Source: Chromatium okenii
Lineage (GTDB): Bacteria; Pseudomonadota; Gammaproteobacteria; Chromatiales; Chromatiaceae
Assembly (NCBI RefSeq): GCF_002958735.1
Contig: NZ_PPGH01000037.1
Span: 124,001 to 188,000, forward strand
Direction: 5' to 3'
Length of the DNA stretch: 64,000 nt
The position numbers were made by a program, and so were the translations under genes. Of the stretch, positions 17,461 to 27,227 are shown one piece after another. A model generated the notes under the pieces. The model made no database searches, was not told the DNA's origin, and was given only the letters and a program-made list of their open reading frames with translations. Within the stretch, counting starts at the first letter, position 1. Each line of letters starts with the position of its first letter.

Positions 17461-18936
17461 TTAGGCAGCCAGCGTTTGGCTCTCGCTATCGGCAGCTTTT
17501 AACCACGGCGCTTGCATACTTTTCCAGCACGGATTATTGATCGTCATATCCATATCGCGGGCGAAAATCGCAAAGCCGTCATAACCATGATATGGGCCGG
17601 AATAATCCCATGAGTGCATCTGCCGGAATGGAACGCCCATCTTTTGGAAGATGTACTTTTCTTTAATGCCGGAGCCGATCAAATCAGGTTTGATCTTCTT
17701 GACGAATTCCTCGAACTCATAGCCCGTGACATCATCGTAAAGCAGCGTTGCATTGCCCATTTCTTTCATGGTGCGGTCGTAATCGTCATTATGCGCAAAC
17801 TCATAACCCGTGCCGACTACTTCCATGCCCAAATCTTCATACGCGCCAATCACGTGACGCGGACGCAATCCACCGACATAAAGCATCACGCGCTTGCCTT
17901 CTAAACGTGGGCGGTATTTCGCAATGATTGCGCTATATTCCGCCTCGTATTTGGCAATCACCTTCTCTGCATTCGCCTGAATCGTCTCATCAAAGAATGC
18001 AGCAATTTTGCGCAATGATTCGGCGATCTTGGTCGGGCCAAAGAAGTTGTATTCCATCCACGGAATCCCGTATTTCTCTTCCATGTGACGGCTGATGTAA
18101 TTCATCGAGCGGTAGCAGTGAATCAGGTTCAATTTGACTTTCGGAGTCAATTCCATTTCAGCCAGCGTACCGTCACCCGACCACTGGGCAACCACACGCA
18201 AACCCATTTCTTCTAACAAAATGCGTGATGCCCACGCATCGCCACCGATGTTGTAATCACCAATCACTGCCACGTCATAAGGCGTGGTTGGAAAGGAATC
18301 ATCGCCGTCACGATTGCCAATCACCCAATCACGAATTGCATCGTTGGCAATATGATGACCGAGCGATTGCGATACGCCCCGGAAGCCTTCGCAGCGCACT
18401 GGTACAACCGGTTTATCTAATTCCTTGCTCTTCTTTTTTGATACCGCTTCAATATCATCGCCAATCAATCCAATCGGGCATTCAGATTGAACGCTGAGAC
18501 CTTTGGAAAGCGGGAAAAGTTGTTCAATCTCATCAATCAATTTGGCGAGTTTTTTATCGCCACCGAATACAATATCCTTCTCCTGAAAATCAGAAGTGAA
18601 ATTCATCGTGCCGAAAGTATTGATACCGGTGTGACCAACGTAATAATTCCGCCGTCCAGCGCGGGAATACTGACCGCAACCGACTGGACCATGGGAAATG
18701 TGAACCATGTCTTTAATTGGTCCCCATACCACGCCTTTAGAACCGGCGTAGGCGCAACCGCGTACTGTCATTACACCGGGCAGATTTGCGGTTGGAGGTG
18801 ATGCACTTCTTGGATTGTTCGACTTCTGGGTCATTGACGGCCAAATGTTTGGCGCGATCTTTACGCGCTTTATCTGGATACGCTTCAAGCACTTCCAAAT
18901 CAGCGCCTGAGTCTCGTCGCGGGTCATTTCTGTCAT
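17461..18936 (-). CDS. nifD: Nitrogenase molybdenum-iron protein alpha chain (N-terminal segment out of frame)
   Basis: NifD holds the FeMo-cofactor. The start is the ATG at 18936 ([13 protein letters not shown]) with an AGGAG site; the open frame runs 55 codons further upstream without homology. The P-cluster cysteines ([30 protein letters not shown]), the cofactor Cys ([10 protein letters not shown]) and the cofactor His ([10 protein letters not shown]) are all present. Residues 14-54 make no sense in the open frame. The next frame there encodes [20 protein letters not shown], then [19 protein letters not shown], a normal NifD N-terminus. One base missing after ALI (TTTT read as TTT) and two missing before PGVMTVRG (C-run) restore it. 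The three losses cancel, so a gene caller sees an intact ORF. Confidence 0.95.
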   Translation of the reverse strand: MTEMTRDETQALIWKCLKRIQIKRVKIAPNIWPSMTQKSNNPRSASPPTANLPGVMTVRGCAYAGSKGVVWGPIKDMVHISHGPVGCGQYSRAGRRNYYVGHTGINTFGTMNFTSDFQEKDIVFGGDKKLAKLIDEIEQLFPLSKGLSVQSECPIGLIGDDIEAVSKKKSKELDKPVVPVRCEGFRGVSQSLGHHIANDAIRDWVIGNRDGDDSFPTTPYDVAVIGDYNIGGDAWASRILLEEMGLRVVAQWSGDGTLAEMELTPKVKLNLIHCYRSMNYISRHMEEKYGIPWMEYNFFGPTKIAESLRKIAAFFDETIQANAEKVIAKYEAEYSAIIAKYRPRLEGKRVMLYVGGLRPRHVIGAYEDLGMEVVGTGYEFAHNDDYDRTMKEMGNATLLYDDVTGYEFEEFVKKIKPDLIGSGIKEKYIFQKMGVPFRQMHSWDYSGPYHGYDGFAIFARDMDMTINNPCWKSMQAPWLKAADSESQTLAA

Positions 18937-18977
18937 CTTGTGCTCCTGCCGTGCCGCCAATCTGCGGACTTCCGGCT

Positions 18978-19040
18978 TAATCAGTGGACAGTTGTCAGTG
19001 GTCAGCAGGCAGTGACTTATTAATTGTCTACTGCCGACTT
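18978..19040. repeat. Degenerate intergenic repeat between nifH and nifD
   Basis: The spacer contains AGTGGACAGTTGTCAGTGGT and CAGCAGGCAGTGACTTATTA, then ATTGTCTACTGCCGAC. The CAGTTGTCAGTGGT core matches the fimV-asd spacer. This is a low-complexity dispersed repeat of the TCAGTGGTCAGT type seen between genes in many bacteria. Confidence 0.45.
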
Positions 19041-19045
19041 TTCCA

Positions 19046-19926
<881 letters not shown>

Positions 19927-19986
19927 TCAGTCTCCTGTGACTCTGCTATTGCAAACGTTAAGTGAATCGATGCTCGACAACGATTG

Positions 19987-20002
19987 TGCAAACCATGTGC
20001 CA
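19987..20002 (-). promoter_or_regulatory. Sigma-54 (-24/-12) promoter of nifH
   Basis: Read on the minus strand, TGGCACATGGTTTGCA matches the sigma-54 consensus TGGCAC-N5-TTGC exactly. The -12 GC lies about 65 bases upstream of the nifH ATG, a normal distance. Confidence 0.92.
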
Positions 20003-20100
20003 GATTAAAAATAATCGTCTAATCATTTGATTAAACAAGAATCTTCTTAAATGCCAAGCGGTATTTGCGCTGGTAGCATCTCTGACAAAGCGGTAGGCGC

Positions 20101-20116
20101 TGTATGGATCGCAACA
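20101..20116. promoter_or_regulatory. NifA upstream activator sequence
   Basis: TGTATGGATCGCAACA fits the NifA-binding pattern TGT-N10-ACA exactly. It lies about 100 bases upstream of the sigma-54 promoter, the usual spacing for enhancer-bound NifA looped by IHF. Confidence 0.8.
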
Positions 20117-20132
20117 GAAAAATCGAACAATC

Positions 20133-20176
20133 CCTTTCGTAAACCCTAACCATCGCTTGCGATGGTTAACGAAAGG
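20133..20176. other. Long hairpin upstream of the nifH activator site
   Basis: TAACCATCGC and GCGATGGTTA (20147-20168) form a perfect ten-base stem with a two-base centre. They are nested in outer arms CCTTTCGT (20133-20140) and ACGAAAGG (20169-20176). A second small hairpin AGTCC/GGACT follows at 20186-20200. The stretch from here to 20290 has no recognised gene. Its plus-strand frame 20169-20302 reads as an uninterrupted peptide ending SGVKERSNWVSNSLQ, which could be a transposase C-terminal remnant. Confidence 0.55.
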
Positions 20177-20341
20177 TGCAGGCTCAGTCCTTCGCGGACT
20201 CCGTTGGAAAGGTCATGAAATGCAACGGTGAACGCCAGCAGTTGCCACTTTCGTCAGGCGTTAAGGAACGAAGTAATTGGGTAAGTAACAGCTTGCAATA
20301 ATCTATACATATCTACATAAATCTATACTTATGGAAAAGAA

Positions 20342-20656
20342 ATGAGTAAAGGTAGGTGAAGCGGCAAAAATTTTGGGAACGTATGTAGATATAGTCGATC
20401 CAGCATAAAGTGATCGCCAAAAGTGACGTAACATATTGTTTTACTTGCAATGCTACGATCAATTTGTACTAGAACAGCTATACATTGCGTCGATGGGAGC
20501 GTCGAGCGAATGAGTCCCAACGCGAAAAACGCAAGGTGGAACACGTTACTACAGCGTTGCCAAATTGATGAACGTAGGTGAAATACGGTGTGTTACGCTC
20601 GTGTTTCAAGTCACGACCAAAAAGAAGATGTGCAGGCTACGTTGAATAAATTTTAG
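20342..20656 (+). pseudogene. tnpA: Remnant of IS607-family serine recombinase (TnpA)
   Basis: The stretch encodes, in several frames, KVGEAAKILGTYVD (a MerR-like helix-turn-helix start), then LRRWER, then GGTRYYSVAKLMNVGEIR. Finally it encodes CYARVSSHDQKEDVQATLNK, the serine recombinase motif with the catalytic Ser. A TAG at 20654-20656 ends it just before tnpB. About 150 unexplained bases separate the first two pieces, and the rest of the catalytic domain (over 100 residues) is missing. It is therefore truly inactivated and not merely mis-sequenced, although some frame breaks may be sequencing errors. Confidence 0.72.
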
Positions 20657-20680
20657 ATGTGTTGATTGAGATTAGAAACC

Positions 20681-21805
20681 ATGTTACTGGCACACAAAAT
20701 TGAATTGCGCCCCACACCTGAACAGATGGTGTATTTGGATAAAGCCTGTGGCTCCAAACGCCATTGCTATAATCAATTATTGGCGCATTTTTCAAAACCA
20801 GAAAATAAGTGGTCAAAAAACGAAGCATATCAGCATTACATTAACGTACTTCGTAAAGAATTTGACTGGTACAACGAAGTTTCAAGCCGTGTCACCCGCA
20901 ATGCAATTGATGACTTAGATACCGCCTTTAAGCACTTTTTTAGGCGCGTCAAAGCCAAACAAAAAGCAGGTTTTCCACGCTTCAAAAAGAAAGATTTGCG
21001 TGATAGTTTTGCGTTGCGTGAATCGGCTAAATTCGATGTTATCGGTCGTGAATTGCGGATTGAAAAACTCAAAACTAAAATTGAACTGCGTCAACCGTTA
21101 CGTTTTCAAGGCATCGCAAAACAAGTCACGATTTCTAAACGCGCTGGAAAGTATTTTGCTTCAATTTTAGTTGAAACAGAAGACTACAATCCCCACGATG
21201 TTGATCGCCAACACTCAGTTGGTGTTGATTTTGGTATCAAATCACTTGCCGTTTTAAGCATAGGTAAAGTGTTTTCTGCCAATCAAAAGTTGAAAGCCAG
21301 TTTGAAAAAGTTGGCAAAACTTCAACGCAATTTAACCAAGAAAGTGAAGTGGTCAAACCGTCGAGCGAAAGCCAAGCTGGCAATTGTAAAACTTCATTTT
21401 CGTATTGCACGACAACGACAAGCCTTGTTGCATGAATTGTCGGATTATCTGACTAAAAACTTTGACGTGATTACGATTGAAGATTTAAACGTTAAAGGCA
21501 TGTTAAAAAATCGAAAACTCAGTCGCGCTATCAGCGATGCTGGTTTTGGTTATTTACGGCAGATGATTGAATACAAGGCTAAATTGAGAAATTGTGTCGT
21601 TGTTGTCGCAAATCGATTTTTTCCCAGCAGTAAAACATGTTCCTGTTGTGGAAAAGTTAAAACAAATTTATCACTTGCAGATCGAACTTTTACCTGTGAG
21701 TGTGGATTTAGCGCGGATAGAGATTTGAACGCCGCGCTCAATCTAAATCAATACGGTCTGGACACGTTACAGCCTGACCTTAAATGCACACCAGAGCAAA
21801 GTTAG
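20681..21805 (+). CDS. tnpB: TnpB family RNA-guided endonuclease (OrfB, IS607/IS605 type)
   Basis: The start at 20681 (MLLAHKIELRPT) gives 374 residues, typical for compact TnpB. The N-terminal YNQLLAHF and helix-turn-helix region is followed by a RuvC-like nuclease with Asp183 (VGVDFGIKSLAVL), Glu267 (ITIEDLNVKGM) and Asp348 (SADRDLNAALNLN). An inserted zinc finger has cysteines in TCSCCGKV and CECG. TnpB proteins are RNA-guided nucleases that keep their IS at donor sites, using an omega (re)RNA from the 3' end of the element. All catalytic residues are intact although tnpA is not, so the protein could still be active or domesticated. Confidence 0.9.
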   Translation: MLLAHKIELRPTPEQMVYLDKACGSKRHCYNQLLAHFSKPENKWSKNEAYQHYINVLRKEFDWYNEVSSRVTRNAIDDLDTAFKHFFRRVKAKQKAGFPRFKKKDLRDSFALRESAKFDVIGRELRIEKLKTKIELRQPLRFQGIAKQVTISKRAGKYFASILVETEDYNPHDVDRQHSVGVDFGIKSLAVLSIGKVFSANQKLKASLKKLAKLQRNLTKKVKWSNRRAKAKLAIVKLHFRIARQRQALLHELSDYLTKNFDVITIEDLNVKGMLKNRKLSRAISDAGFGYLRQMIEYKAKLRNCVVVVANRFFPSSKTCSCCGKVKTNLSLADRTFTCECGFSADRDLNAALNLNQYGLDTLQPDLKCTPEQS

Positions 21806-21895
21806 ACCATAGTTTCATCATGGCTTTTGCGTTGACGGTGTGAATATATCAAAGCGAGATTTGTACGCTTTTGTATAGATTTTGTTAGATATTTA
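21730..21895 (+). ncRNA. Candidate omega/reRNA region at the 3' end of tnpB
   Basis: TnpB guide RNAs usually span the end of the tnpB ORF and the right end of the element, with the guide reading into flanking DNA. The 90 bases after the tnpB stop are the only non-coding part of the right end. By this logic the guide would be the sequence just past about 21895. This is inferred from position; I did not identify a conserved secondary structure. Confidence 0.3.
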
Positions 21896-21948
21896 GTAGC
21901 GGCAAAAGTCATTCGGCTGCCCGCGTCACCGACTCCAGCGCGTCCAAT

Positions 21949-22833
21949 GTGCCGATGGCTATTCCTACGCGTGAGCAAATGAGAGCGAATGTGAATAAAA
22001 CAAATGCAATTTACAAACCGCCGACGCTTCCCGCCAGTGCGCGGCTGCCGGTCAATCGCTGCAATTTGCCAGCGGTGATCCTCGGCAGCCTGACGTATCA
22101 GCGCCATCCCGTGCCGTTGGAAATCGACGGCATCAGCCACTTTCACGACGATTTATTCCGCACGTTGGCGACCTTTCCGACGCACGCTGACCGCGCCCAG
22201 CGGTTTCAGGACTACATGACGGTTAACTTTCTATTGGATGAATTGGATGAAGCGGGATTGATGCCGGGGCGCGGGCGCAAATCGCGGGCAAATGCGAATT
22301 ATTTGCGGCAAGTGCGCGGCTGGTCATTTGATTCGGATGGGCGCGAAGGTGCGGTATTAAAACGCTGGGTAGAAAGTCGTTTTGGCTTGCTGGCGCGGCA
22401 TCATGCCGGTTCGCTGGCGGATCGCAATAGCGAGGTTTATCAGCGTTATATTAGTGACGGCAGTCGCGGGCTATACGCTACCAATGCGCTGGAATCGCAA
22501 TTAGATTTGCTTTATACCTATTGCCAATATGAATTAAAGCGCGAATATCCAGAACAAACGCATTTAACGCTGTATCGCGGAATCAATCGCATGGACGAGC
22601 ATGAAGTACAAAGCACTTGCGAAAGCGATTTACAGTGTGTGTTATTAAATAATCTTAACAGCTTCACCAGCGCCCGCGAACGCGCTGATGAATTCGGCGA
22701 TTACATTTTAGAAACACAAATTCCGCTTCCAAAAATTCTATTTTTTAATCGACTGCTGCCGGGAATGCTGAAAGGCGAAGACGAATATGTGGTGATTGGC
22801 GGTGTGTATGAAGTCAGTATTAACACGATTTAA
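21949..22833 (+). CDS. draT: NAD(+)-dinitrogen-reductase ADP-D-ribosyltransferase
   Basis: DraT inactivates NifH by ADP-ribosylating the Arg near its 4Fe-4S cluster when ammonium or darkness/energy limitation signals. The 294-residue protein has the family signature NRCNLPAVILGSLTYQRHPV. Other blocks are RGWSFDSDGREGAVLKRWVE, ATNALESQLDLLYTYCQYEL, the NAD-binding LTLYRGIN and the catalytic GEDEYVVIGGVYEV. The usual partner draG is not in this window. The first about 30 residues are poorly conserved; an ATG at 21979 is an alternative start. The IS607 element lies directly upstream, so the native promoter may be displaced. Confidence 0.92.
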   Translation: MPMAIPTREQMRANVNKTNAIYKPPTLPASARLPVNRCNLPAVILGSLTYQRHPVPLEIDGISHFHDDLFRTLATFPTHADRAQRFQDYMTVNFLLDELDEAGLMPGRGRKSRANANYLRQVRGWSFDSDGREGAVLKRWVESRFGLLARHHAGSLADRNSEVYQRYISDGSRGLYATNALESQLDLLYTYCQYELKREYPEQTHLTLYRGINRMDEHEVQSTCESDLQCVLLNNLNSFTSARERADEFGDYILETQIPLPKILFFNRLLPGMLKGEDEYVVIGGVYEVSINTI

Positions 22834-22961
22834 GATTGAGAGCTGGGTTTGATGAAATAACCTGAACGCACTGGCAGACGCTTCATGCGTGACACAATTC
22901 AACGCGACGGCTTATACTTTTCTCGCTCGTTCCGCTTGTTTCAATCACTGGAGAATTGTCA

Positions 22962-25166
22962 ATGCGTTACTCGAATTATCCACTTTATTCGTTGGTGCGC
23001 CGTGCGGGAATTGCCGCCCTGTTAACCAGCCTTTTCAGCATCTCGGCTGGCGCTGCAACCTTCACTGTCACCAATCTGAGTGACAGAGGCCCCGGTTCAC
23101 TGCGCCAAGCGGTCATTGACGCCAACGCGCAAGCGGGTGCTGACACGATCAAATTTGCGTCTGGCGTCACTGGCAGTTTGCCAATTGTGAACACCATAAA
23201 AATAACGGATGACCTTGAATTGGTTGGTCCAGGCGCTGACCAGATCACAGTTTCCGGCATCGGAGCCACGCTTTTTCAAACCAACGCCACAGCAACGGTG
23301 ACGATCTCTAAACTGAAACTGACCGATGGTTGGAATAGCATCGAAAACCAAGGAAAGCTCACTGTCAGTGATTGCACGATCTCAGGGAATGATTCATCGG
23401 GCATTTACAATAATAAAGGCAGTATCAGTTTGACTGTCAATAACAGCACAATTTCTGGTAATAGTGCCGTTAATGGTAGCGGGATTTATAATTCATCCAG
23501 CAGCATGTCAATCAATGACAGCACGATCTCCGGTAATACATCATCTGAAAATGGCGGTGGAATTTACAACGCATCCGGCAGCGTAATCATCAATAACAGC
23601 ACAATCTCCGGTAATACCTCATATCGGGGCGGCGGAATTTATAACGCATCCGGCAGCGTGACCGTCAATAACAGCACGATCTCCGGTAATGCCTCATCAT
23701 ATAGTAGCGGGATTTACAACGTATCTAGCATGACAATCAACAACAGCACAATCTCTGGCAATAACTACTCAGGGATTGGTAACGCTAATCCCGGCAAAAT
23801 AACGTTCAATAACAGCACGATCTCCGGTAATAACGGCTATGGGATCGTCAATGAATCTGGCGCAACAATAAACAACAGCACGATTTCCGGTAATTCTAGT
23901 GACGGGATTCATTCCTATTATGGCAGCACTTTATCTGTTGGCAATAGTTTGGTCGCTGGTAATAATGGTTCAGAGATTTATAACAGCGATGGTACTTTTT
24001 TATCTTTGGGCTATAACCTGTTTGGTCAAAACCGTAATTCAGGATTATCTGGTGCGACGCCTGCTGATACCGATATTATTCTTGTTGGCGACATCACAAC
24101 TGCGATTGCTCCATTAGCCGATAACGGTGGCCCAACGCAAACGCATTTATTAACAGTCACCAGCCAAGCCTTAGATTCCGGCAGCAATAGTTTAATCCCA
24201 GCAGAAATCACGACCGATCAACGCGGCGCACCGCGTATTGAATATGGCGTGGTTGACATCGGCGCAGTTGAAGGCACAGAAGCCTTTGTGACTGCATCAA
24301 CCTTTGATCTTTTAATTAACAAAGTTGGTAACGGCACCATCACCAGCAATCCGACTGGAGTGACCTGCAATAGCACCACCTGCACCGGAACTTTTGATAG
24401 TGGGACGCTGGTTAAACTCACTGCCAAACCCGCAACTGGCTATATCTTTAGCGGCTGGAGCGGCGGCGGTTGTTCGGGCACTGGCATCTGTGAGGTAAAC
24501 ATGACCGCAGCGCAAACCGTTGAAGCAACATTTATTATTGCTGCGTCGGCGACTTACAGCCTTTCAATTAACAAATCTGGCAATGGTACTGTGACCAGCA
24601 ATCCATCAGGCATTAAATGCGGCACTGGCTCCGCTTGTGCGGCGAAATTTGCCAGCAACAAAGTCGTTACGCTCATCGCCAAACCAGATACTGGCGCAAC
24701 CTTTGTGAGTTGGTCTGGTTGCGTTGCACTCACTACCAATCCGCTGATTTGTCGCGTCACCATGAGTAATAACAAAACCGTGACCGCAACGTTTGGCACA
24801 AAAAACACGGCAGCAACCGCCGCTGATGTGCGCGTGATGAGTATTGTCATTAGTCCGGTATCGCCCGCTGCTAATAGCAATTTTACGGCTGCAATTACGG
24901 TTAAGAATGCCGGCAACATTAAAAGCGATGGCGGTTATCTTGATGTTTGGGCGGATCAAGCAACGCTGCAAACCTGTAAAGCGGCGAGCGACACTTGGGA
25001 AGAAGTTGGACAATTGGCAGCGGGTGAATCTAAAACCATTACGGTCAATTTGAAAGTGCGCGGTGCTGGTGCTAAACAATTACGCGCTTTTGTGGATAGT
25101 CAATGCACGGTCACTGAAACCAACGAAACGAATAATCAACTCACCAAAAGCTATACGGTGAAATGA
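22962..25166 (+). CDS. Secreted beta-helix repeat protein with InlB-type and CARDB-like domains
   Basis: The start at 22962 is chosen because GGAG lies eight bases upstream, giving 734 residues. A signal peptide (to about residue 32, ISAGAA) is followed by a right-handed beta-helix. At its centre (about residues 140-320) eight or nine near-repeats of 21-26 residues, each with NNSTISGN and a GIYN turn, form helix rungs. The segment ending DQRGAPRIEYGVVDIGAVEG is the choice-of-anchor-Q type motif seen in polymorphic outer-membrane-like proteins. Next come two divergent InlB B-repeats (INKVGNGTITSNPTGVTC and INKSGNGTVTSNPSGIKC). A C-terminal CARDB-like immunoglobulin fold ends it. It is probably an exported adhesin or surface protein; the ligand is unknown. 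It has no genetic partner here. Confidence 0.78.
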   Translation: MRYSNYPLYSLVRRAGIAALLTSLFSISAGAATFTVTNLSDRGPGSLRQAVIDANAQAGADTIKFASGVTGSLPIVNTIKITDDLELVGPGADQITVSGIGATLFQTNATATVTISKLKLTDGWNSIENQGKLTVSDCTISGNDSSGIYNNKGSISLTVNNSTISGNSAVNGSGIYNSSSSMSINDSTISGNTSSENGGGIYNASGSVIINNSTISGNTSYRGGGIYNASGSVTVNNSTISGNASSYSSGIYNVSSMTINNSTISGNNYSGIGNANPGKITFNNSTISGNNGYGIVNESGATINNSTISGNSSDGIHSYYGSTLSVGNSLVAGNNGSEIYNSDGTFLSLGYNLFGQNRNSGLSGATPADTDIILVGDITTAIAPLADNGGPTQTHLLTVTSQALDSGSNSLIPAEITTDQRGAPRIEYGVVDIGAVEGTEAFVTASTFDLLINKVGNGTITSNPTGVTCNSTTCTGTFDSGTLVKLTAKPATGYIFSGWSGGGCSGTGICEVNMTAAQTVEATFIIAASATYSLSINKSGNGTVTSNPSGIKCGTGSACAAKFASNKVVTLIAKPDTGATFVSWSGCVALTTNPLICRVTMSNNKTVTATFGTKNTAATAADVRVMSIVISPVSPAANSNFTAAITVKNAGNIKSDGGYLDVWADQATLQTCKAASDTWEEVGQLAAGESKTITVNLKVRGAGAKQLRAFVDSQCTVTETNETNNQLTKSYTVK
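23426..23900 (+). repeat. Tandem coding repeats (NNSTISGN units)
   Basis: About eight imperfect units of 63-75 bases, each containing AACAGCACAATCTCCGGTAA or a close variant, encode successive beta-helix rungs. Near-identical nucleotide blocks in neighbouring units suggest recent duplication or recombination between them. Confidence 0.85.
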
Positions 25167-25207
25167 AATCTCCAGCCCTCTTTTCTCAAAGGGGGCTTTA
25201 TTTCACT
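25164..25207. repeat. Palindromic interspersed repeat, copy C (convergent gene gap)
   Basis: AAATCTCCAGCCCTCTTTTC followed by TCAAAGGGGGCTTTATTTC is a weaker copy of the C-run/G-run palindrome. It spans the 37-base gap between the convergent beta-helix and transglutaminase genes and overlaps both ends, where it could serve as a bidirectional terminator. Confidence 0.5.
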
Positions 25208-27227
25208 TGGGAAATCGACGTCTTCGCGGATGGAAACGTCGTAATAACGTTTTTAATTGATTCACAGCGTCATCATCCGCTTGAACACCAAACCGCGCCG
25301 GAATATACACCGCCAGAAAACGCTTCACTGCAACCATTAAATCTGGGCGCTGTTTAATAATACGTTGCCCGAAATGTTGTGGGCCTTCGTGATGCTGCCG
25401 CGCTAATCCAATCCGCGCTAAACGTTGACAAAATTGGCGATAACACTGTTCAAGCGGATCATATTTAACGCGCTCACGCACCAGCGCCAGCATGATAACA
25501 CCCAACGTCAATGACACCGCAATGATCATTAACACCGCCAATCCGTATTCCCGCAATGCACCAAAGCCCAATTGATCCAATAGCGCCAATTGATCTGCTG
25601 CTGAAAAATCTAATACCCAATTCTGCCACGCGGCATTTACCGTATCGCCAAATAATCGAAAATTTCGTGCTAATTGTGCCAATATACTCGCTTGATCCAA
25701 ATTGAAACGCACTGATTGACCTGCGCCGAGTAAGCGCGTCGCGCCGCTATTGTCTATTCGCGTCGGATCAATTGCTGCTGTCGGATCAACGCGCACCCAG
25801 CCGCGCCCGTCAATGAATACTTCTGTCCAAGCGTGCGCGTCGGATTGCCACACCGACCAATGTCCGCTTAACCGATTCGGTTCGCCGCCGAGATAGCCGA
25901 GCACCACTCGCGCTGGCACACCGCCGATGCGCATTAACAGTGCAAAGGCGCTGGCGTAATGTTCGCAAAACCCTTGTTTTGTCTCAAATAAAAACGCATC
26001 GGTCGGATTTGCGCCGAGGCGCGGCGGCTGCAGCGTGTAATAAAACGATTCCCGATGAAAAAACGCCAACGCCTCTTGCACCAGCGCCCAATCATCGACC
26101 GCACGACTGCGCCAATCCGTCACCAATTCGCGCATTCGCGGCGTGAGATTGCGCGGCAATTGCAGCGCTCGTGACCGTTGCGTCGCGGTCGCCGGCGCAG
26201 TTTGGTAAGTCAGCGCCGACCGCACCGAATAGCGTTTCAGTGCGGTAAGTGGTTGTTTTGAAAGCAGTTGTAAATCAGCATTGCGCACTGCGTCCGCTGG
26301 CGCGTTGAGCGGCACATCCAGCGCGAACAGCCATTTTTGCTGGGTTGGCTCTAAAACGATTTCATAATCAATGACATCTGCGACCGTTTCCAAACGGGCT
26401 GGCACTGGCGCAGCGATCTGCGCTGCCGACCAGCGGCGTCCGTCCATTTCCCACAACACCGGTCCGCGCCAATACCGCTGCGATGCTGGCGGCGGTGCGC
26501 CCGTAAAGCGCACGCGAAAAGCCAATTCGCCGCTCACTGCCAAATCACTAATTGCACCCGGCTCCATGCTATCGGAAATGCCGGTCATCGCTTGCCCAGA
26601 ATCTAATCCTAAATTCCATAGCGGCGCAGTTAAACGCGGAAATAACACGAATAAAATAAGGGTTAATGGCAGTGCTTGCAGCGCCAAATTACTTGCAATA
26701 CGCAATGCGCCGCGCCAGCGATTGTGGTCGCCTAAATCACTATTCAAATCAGCCAATAGTGCCACCGCAAAAAACACCATCACGCTGAGATAAATTGCGC
26801 GTGATAATGCTTGATCAAAGAGGAATTGAATAACAATTAAAAATCCAATGAGAATGGCGACTAAACGCAGATCGCGTTTCGTATTCAGTTCGAGTAATTT
26901 GAGCGCGAACATGGTCGAAAATAATGCTGCGCCTCCATCCAATCCAACCAGCGTATGATTCGCATAAAAGCAATTGGCAACGCCGGTTAACGTCAATAAT
27001 ACGCGCAGCCATGTTTTAGGTAGCGTGTGCGGCCAATGCCAGCCTATTAAGCGCACTGTCAATAACAACAGCAAAAAAACGTTGATTTGCCAATGCAAAT
27101 ACGGCAACAACGGCGCAGTGGTCGCGCTCACCAGCAACGTCACCGCGAGCACCTGCGCTGCATCCGGCACTTCAGCAGGGGCTGGCAGTTTTTCTTTAGT
27201 GAATGAAATCAGCGGTTTATTAAACAT
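25203..27227 (-). CDS. TgpA-type transmembrane transglutaminase
   Basis: The start ATG at 27227 overlaps the DUF58 stop by eight bases and gives 674 residues. Several N-terminal membrane helices (DUF3488 region, about 20-210) precede a periplasmic transglutaminase-like domain with Cys421 (KQGFCEHYASAFALLMR), His465 (SDAHAWTEVF) and Asp481 (RVDPTAAI). A further membrane helix and a DUF4129-like tail follow. TgpA in Pseudomonas is an essential inner-membrane enzyme of unknown substrate, normally encoded with a MoxR ATPase and a DUF58 protein. Here no MoxR gene precedes the pair; the kinase/Ter run does. Confidence 0.9.
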   Translation of the reverse strand: MFNKPLISFTKEKLPAPAEVPDAAQVLAVTLLVSATTAPLLPYLHWQINVFLLLLLTVRLIGWHWPHTLPKTWLRVLLTLTGVANCFYANHTLVGLDGGAALFSTMFALKLLELNTKRDLRLVAILIGFLIVIQFLFDQALSRAIYLSVMVFFAVALLADLNSDLGDHNRWRGALRIASNLALQALPLTLILFVLFPRLTAPLWNLGLDSGQAMTGISDSMEPGAISDLAVSGELAFRVRFTGAPPPASQRYWRGPVLWEMDGRRWSAAQIAAPVPARLETVADVIDYEIVLEPTQQKWLFALDVPLNAPADAVRNADLQLLSKQPLTALKRYSVRSALTYQTAPATATQRSRALQLPRNLTPRMRELVTDWRSRAVDDWALVQEALAFFHRESFYYTLQPPRLGANPTDAFLFETKQGFCEHYASAFALLMRIGGVPARVVLGYLGGEPNRLSGHWSVWQSDAHAWTEVFIDGRGWVRVDPTAAIDPTRIDNSGATRLLGAGQSVRFNLDQASILAQLARNFRLFGDTVNAAWQNWVLDFSAADQLALLDQLGFGALREYGLAVLMIIAVSLTLGVIMLALVRERVKYDPLEQCYRQFCQRLARIGLARQHHEGPQHFGQRIIKQRPDLMVAVKRFLAVYIPARFGVQADDDAVNQLKTLLRRFHPRRRRFPK

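Larger units (their letters stand above)
20299..21895 (+). mobile_element. IS607-type insertion sequence (decayed tnpA, intact tnpB)
   Basis: The left end contains AATCTATAC at 20300-20308 and again at 20320-20328. The right end contains the complement GTATAGATT at 21873-21881, followed by a TTAGATATTTAG tract. Between them lie a broken serine recombinase remnant with an IS607 TnpA-style N-terminus and an intact TnpB-type gene. IS607 elements typically have short, poorly conserved end repeats and no target duplication, so the exact borders are approximate. The element sits between the nifH regulatory region and draT. Confidence 0.7.

Noticed and set aside
23426..23900. CRISPR array
   Set aside because: The repeats lie inside an open reading frame, are degenerate and encode beta-helix rungs; there are no uniform repeats with unique spacers and no cas genes.
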